A stretch of DNA of 64,000 bases, from the NCBI GenBank assembly GCA_015501605.1, contig JADNRZ010000014.1, forward strand, positions 1,364,001-1,428,000, given 5' to 3'. Below are positions 59,478 through 64,000 of the stretch, in pieces. Numbering within the stretch: the stretch's first letter is position 1; every line of letters begins with the position of its first letter. The notes beneath the pieces were generated by a model, which had not been told where the DNA came from, did not search any database, and saw only the letters and a program-made list of their open reading frames with translations. Made by a program: the position numbers and the translations under genes. The DNA comes from Panaeolus papilionaceus (Eukaryota > Basidiomycota > Agaricomycetes > Agaricales).

Positions 59478-60172
59478 TTGATGTGCGCGCAATGTCTTCA
59501 AGTGCGTAAAACAAACACACTCGATGACCGGAGTGAGGTCAACGTTGCTGAGGGCGCTCTGAGGGTGCGGGTTGGTGTTTCCATAGTAACTAGGCCTTCG
59601 TAACTAGTAAATGAAACAATATTTGAAGCCGACGACGCTTCCTGAGACTGAGACGAGAGACTGAGACACTAAGTTTAAATGTGGGCCAAAAGTAAGCTCC
59701 TTGATTTTTACGAAGTCTCGTGAATTAAGTACAAATGAAAAATGAACTAAAATACCGACTACGGGGGGGTTCGAAACGAAACAAGAAAGCGCCAATGCGC
59801 AAAAGACAGGGTTTGAAACAAAGGAGTATCTTAAAAGAGTTTGCAAGGAGGGGGTGAAGTGAGGGGAGAGGGAAGTTGAACGACGAAAGGAGAAGAAATG
59901 ATAATTAAATGATGAAATAAACAAAATTAAAAGTCCGTATGCATTGGGAGGTGTGCTGTTGCGAGGTGCGGCGCCAGTCGCTAATCCCGTTTGGTGCTTG
60001 TTCGGCTTATAGTAGTGATAAGGCGACGCTTGTATTGATAAATACGCGCCTGTGGCGGGATGATGATGACCGGGGATGTGTAAGCGATGGCGCGAGGAAT
60101 GCATGAGCGTGCGTGATGATGAAATGCGAAAATGGTGCGTTTACGGGTGTAGGTGAGCGCGCTGCTCATCAG
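59478..60172. repeat. Dispersed 0.7-kb repeat, copy 2 (MITE-like)
   Basis: Homologous to 41461-42171 throughout, including the block actacgggggggttcgaaac and the end tgagcgcgctgctcatca. Its terminal inverted repeat is shorter than in copy 1 (TTGATG and CATCA). A 166-codon minus-strand ORF inside it is not kept in copy 1, so the repeat appears non-coding. Confidence 0.65.
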
Positions 60173-60890
60173 TGTGTAACAGGTTTGAAAAAGAATAAAT
60201 GGGAATGAAAACATTAAAAGCTAACTTGAACGTGGTGGTAGGACAAGGGTCAGCATCATATGGAACGTTCAATTGTGTTCATCCCCCTCACTTTTTACAT
60301 TCATATTGCGATGAGCATATTGACAGTACCAATAATAAGGGTCATATTAACCCCCACTCAATACTGCCGCAGAAGCACGGTTGGTATCAGGCAATTTTCC
60401 GGGAACCCTTATATGCAATCTCCATCAATCCTCCGATGATGGCATACAATCGCAATAGGTTAGCGTCATCTGAACAGCGGTCGGTGTATTGGTGGTCTAT
60501 TTATAGCATCCTTCGTATGGAGTACACGTAAGGTGCGTTACGTGGGGTTCAGGACGTCCTGTAGGTTAAAATATCTATGACGAGGCCTCGTAGCTCGTCG
60601 ACCCCGGAGTCGGACTGAACAATAGAGACGATGAGCAAGACGTAAGGCCATCGACACGAATATATTAGTCCAGATTCTGCATTAGAACATTCATCGGATA
60701 AAGTCAAATGAGGGCTGATTGAAAAAGGGAGTAGGAATATGATAAATAGTCCATCGTTCGCTCAAGTAATCCCCCAACTCTCACCCACTTCATAGTACGT
60801 TTCTTGTATCCTTAATCGCTGGACAGGAGAATACGGTCTAATATCTTGTCGCTCATTAGATACTCATAACAGTACATATAACACGCCACG
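60173..60890. other. Upstream region of GH3 gene
   Basis: Likely promoter and 5' leader of the GH3 gene. A 110-codon plus-strand ORF at 60199-60531 has no recognisable domain. Confidence 0.4.
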
Positions 60891-63800
60891 ATGCCACCCT
60901 CCGACTTTGCCAACGCAGACATCGACAACATACTTACTAGCTTGACCATGGACGAAACCATCGCCTTGACTTCGGGAGTCGGGTTTTGGAACACATATGG
61001 GATCAACAGACTGGGTGTGCCCTCCATCAAGGTACCCATACCTTTCCCATATCTACACATACACGAAAACTTACGCTGAAGCTTGCAGGTCAGCGACGGT
61101 CCCAACGGTGTCAGAGGAAGTCATTTCTTCATGAGTACACCAGCTAAGTGCATTCCTGTGAGTTGACTCCATCGCTTCTGTTCTTCGCAAAACAATCTGA
61201 TATGATTTTATTTCTCAAAGTGCTCAACCGCCCTGGCTGCTACCTGGGACACCGACCTTGTCAAGGAAGTTGCCTTGAATCTGATCGCCAAAGAGGCTAA
61301 GCTGCGCTCTGTTTCTCTCGTTCTCGCTCCCACATGCAATATCCAAAGAGTAAGTAAAACCGCTTCGCTTCTCTCACGGATAATATTATTAATTCAATTA
61401 CTTCAACTCAGAGTCCACTTGGTGGAAGGGTACGTGGTGGCTCTTGTATATATCTTCCACTCTTGGCTGAGTGTCCTTCACAGAGCTTCGAAAGCTTTTC
61501 GGAGGACCCATTTCTCTCGGGTATGATGGCGGCCGCATACGTGAATGGAGTCCAAAGTGGAGGCATAGGAACCACGATCAAACATTTTGTGTACGTCTGA
61601 TTTTGTGTCATGTGTTTATGATTTTCCAGTAATATTTTGCCAACACAGCGCAAACGATATGGAAGACGAGCGCATGGGGTACAGCAGCGAGATGAGCATC
61701 CGTGCGCTCCGCGAGATATATCTGATGCCCTTCATGTTGGCTCAGAAGTACGCTCAACCATGGGCATACATGACATCGTAAGGAAAACCATACCATGATG
61801 GACTGCATATTGACCCATATCAAGGTATAATCGGGTAAACGGAGAGCACGTGTGCGAAAGCGAATTCTTTTTGAACAAATTGCTTCGTGAGGAATGGGGT
61901 TTTGAAGGAATGGTGAGTTTAAATTAGTAACCCTATGCTCACTTTACGTTTAACCTGTTGATCAGATCATGAGTGATTGGTTCGGAACGTATGGTGTCGC
62001 ACCTGGCCTGAACGCAGGTTTGGACTTGGAAATGCCTGGACTCAACAAGTGGCGAACTAGAGAGCATGTCAACCGTACAATTTCGGCGCGCAAGACAAGT
62101 GTGACGACCATCAAAGACCGGGCTCGCAAGGTACTCGAGCTTGTCAAGAAATGCGCAGCAGGAGCACCTGAGGTATGTTGATGATTTTCCTCCTGAATTC
62201 CATCTCTCATTCTGCATGTCTCTAGGTTCTTGACGGGGATGGTAGCGAGTGCACATTGGATACTGATGGGATAACCATGCTTCTGCGTCAGGTGGCATCT
62301 GAGTCGATTGTTCTCCTTCGCAATGAAGGAGGTCTATTGCCGCTGAAACCAAAGGAACTCAAGAAGATTGCCGTCATCGGTCCCAATGCAAAAGCTACCG
62401 TGATGAGTGGTGGTGGATCCGCTGCGTTGAAAGCCAGCTTCTTCGTGAACCCTTTTGATGGTATTATGAATGCGCTTCGCGATTGTGGCTCAGAAGCACA
62501 AGTTGAGTATTGCGAGGGTGCAAGAGGTGTGTTCTTAATTTTATCGCTTTATATTGTTTCCATCTGACCGTTTTGCATAGCCTTCAAGATGTTGCCATCC
62601 CTCGACTACGAAATTATGACCCCGTCTGGAGAACGTGGTTGGATAGGAACGTGGCACGCTCATTTAGACGACCAAAGTCTCGTTGCGCTCGATGAAGTCT
62701 TTCTGGGGCGCATCATCGATGAGACGATGATGTATCTGACAACGGCTGCACCCCCAGGCATCACTCAGAGGTGGACGCTGAAGCTGCAGGGGCAACTCAA
62801 GAAGAGGGAGACTGATTGTCTGTTCGAGTTTGGACTGACCGTTGCTGGTCGTGCGAAGGTGTGTTCCAATTCCCCATCATAAATTATACAGACTCCAACG
62901 TTCACCAGCTCTACGTAGATGGTGAACTGGTCATCGACAATTGGTCAATCCAAAGGCGCGGTGAAAGCTTTATGGGAACAGGTACTGTGGAGGAACGCGG
63001 CACAGTGCAATTGAAGGCGAACATTAAGCACGATATCCTGGTCGAGTACTGTAATGTTCGAGGCTTTTCAGCCGGTGGCGAGGATGAAACTATCATGGAT
63101 AGGTGAGTTTCACATAACTAGCACGCATTCTTGGGACTAACCAAGCTTTTGTAGTATGTCTGGTCTACGTCTTGGAGGAGCAGTTGTAGAAGACGAGGAC
63201 GATCTCATTTCTCGTGCAGTTGACATATCTCGAGACGCTGAAGTTGTTATTGCCATTGTTGGACTTAACTCCGAATGGGAAACTGAGGGTCACGATAGGA
63301 AGAACCTCGCCTGTCATGGACGGACCGACGAGCTCGTTTCAAAGGTCGCAGCTGTCAATCCAAATGTGATCGTCGTAACTCAATCGGTACGCGAATTTTT
63401 GTATTTCATTGAGAAGATCTACCATAAATTGAATATATATAAACAGGGTTCTGCGATTACCATGCCATGGGTAGGTGATGTGGCTTCAATCATCCATGCG
63501 TGGTATCTCGGGAACGCGTCTGGAGACGCTATAGCAGATGTTCTGTTTGGGAAGCAGAACCCCTGTGCGAAGCTTTCCCTCTCGTTCCCAAAGCGCGAAG
63601 AGGATATAGCATCGTATGGACATTACCGCTCTGAAGACGGGATAGTGAGTCGAACCTGTCCAGTATCCTCGATATCTCGACTCATCACATTTTTACTCGA
63701 AAAGGTTCAGTACTCAGAAGACCTTTTCGTCGTAAGTTCCACTGCCTCGTTTCTCCGCTAATCTAACATCTAACATTACGCATTGACCTTCAGGGATACA

Positions 63801-64000
63801 AGCACCACCACCAGCATGATGTTACGCCCTTATTTGCTTTCGGGTGAGTAGCAATCCGTCATGGCCATTTCGCAATAATCTTAAGGGACATGCAGACACG
63901 GATTATCATACACAACATTCAGCTTCGACAAGGCCATCGTCTCAGAACCCGAGTATATCGAGTGTGATGTCAGCGTCGAGGTTGATATTACCATTACAAA
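60891..64000 (+). CDS. GH3 beta-glucosidase with PA14 insert (3' end cut)
   Basis: Sixteen exons lie in the window: join(60891..61031, 61089..61157, 61221..61349, 61412..61429, 61484..61590, 61649..61777, 61825..61912, 61966..62172, 62226..62526, 62581..62858, 62909..63102, 63155..63386, 63447..63644, 63705..63731, 63794..63843, 63896..>64000). About 757 residues are visible. GH3 landmarks are [38 protein letters not shown] and [10 protein letters not shown] with nucleophile Asp231. A PA14-like insert has [12 protein letters not shown], and the C-terminal sandwich has [14 protein letters not shown] and [10 protein letters not shown]. There is no signal peptide, which fits the intracellular beta-glucosidases of fungi that cleave cellobiose and other beta-glucosides after uptake. 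One exon is only 18 nt and another 27 nt. The fibronectin-like C-terminus lies beyond the window. Confidence 0.9.

Noticed and set aside
59604..60104. 166-codon minus-strand ORF inside the dispersed repeat
   Set aside because: The homologous stretch at 41.5-42.1 kb does not keep the frame, so it is chance openness.

Overview
The window looks like genomic DNA of a mushroom-forming basidiomycete (Agaricomycetes). Genes are split by many short introns of about 50-70 nt with GT..AG ends. There is a single-exon F-box protein of the usual agaricomycete type, fungal glycoside hydrolases (GH43 and GH3), a chromodomain Ty3/gypsy retroelement and a BED-type hAT transposon. All gene models below are my own splicing of the raw sequence, checked only by reading-frame continuity and by comparing the paralogs in the window.

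Layout. 1-2.8 kb: a small-gene remnant and a frameshifted P-loop GTPase gene (unit A). 4.5-8.65 kb: a complete hAT DNA transposon with 17-bp perfect terminal inverted repeats and an 8-bp target duplication. 8.96-10.64 kb: a five-exon gene of unknown function. 10.97-16.84 kb: a palindromic CAGCTG minisatellite, then a 5'-truncated, decayed gypsy element with one LTR. 16.84-18.13 kb: an epoxide hydrolase pseudogene cut at the LTR edge. 18.4-21.4 kb: unit B, a near copy of unit A with an intact GTPase. 22.4-25.6 kb: unit C, a third, older copy whose GTPase has lost its first exons. 26.0-27.5 kb: a further intact GTPase. 28.9-33.2 kb: a large Ser-rich multi-pass membrane protein. 33.7-35.7 kb: an F-box protein. 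37.1-39.5 kb: a secreted GH43 enzyme with a probable frameshift. 40.3-41.0 kb: a decayed small-gene paralog. 43.7-44.3 kb: a single-pass membrane protein. 45.5-46.8 kb: a fifth GTPase. 49.3-52.5 kb: two paralogous receptor-like single-pass membrane proteins, followed by remnants at 54.2-55.3 kb. 55.7-57.2 kb: a sixth GTPase, divergent from another small-gene paralog at 58.0 kb. 60.9 kb to the end: an intracellular-type GH3 beta-glucosidase, cut by the window edge.

The most interesting theme is a family of six P-loop GTPases (AIG1/septin-like, G1 GPTGxGKS, G3 D(T/V)PGF, G4-like TMWD). All have a coiled-coil region and most have a short, very basic C-terminal tail. Their five-exon architecture is strictly conserved and the Walker A motif sits on an exon of exactly 34 nt. 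They recur beside a small unrecognised gene family that has five copies here. Receptor-like single-pass membrane genes lie among them in the 43-58 kb part. Expansion, tandem duplication, pseudogenisation and transposon load make this look like a fast-evolving accessory region. A role in recognition or defence is only an inference.
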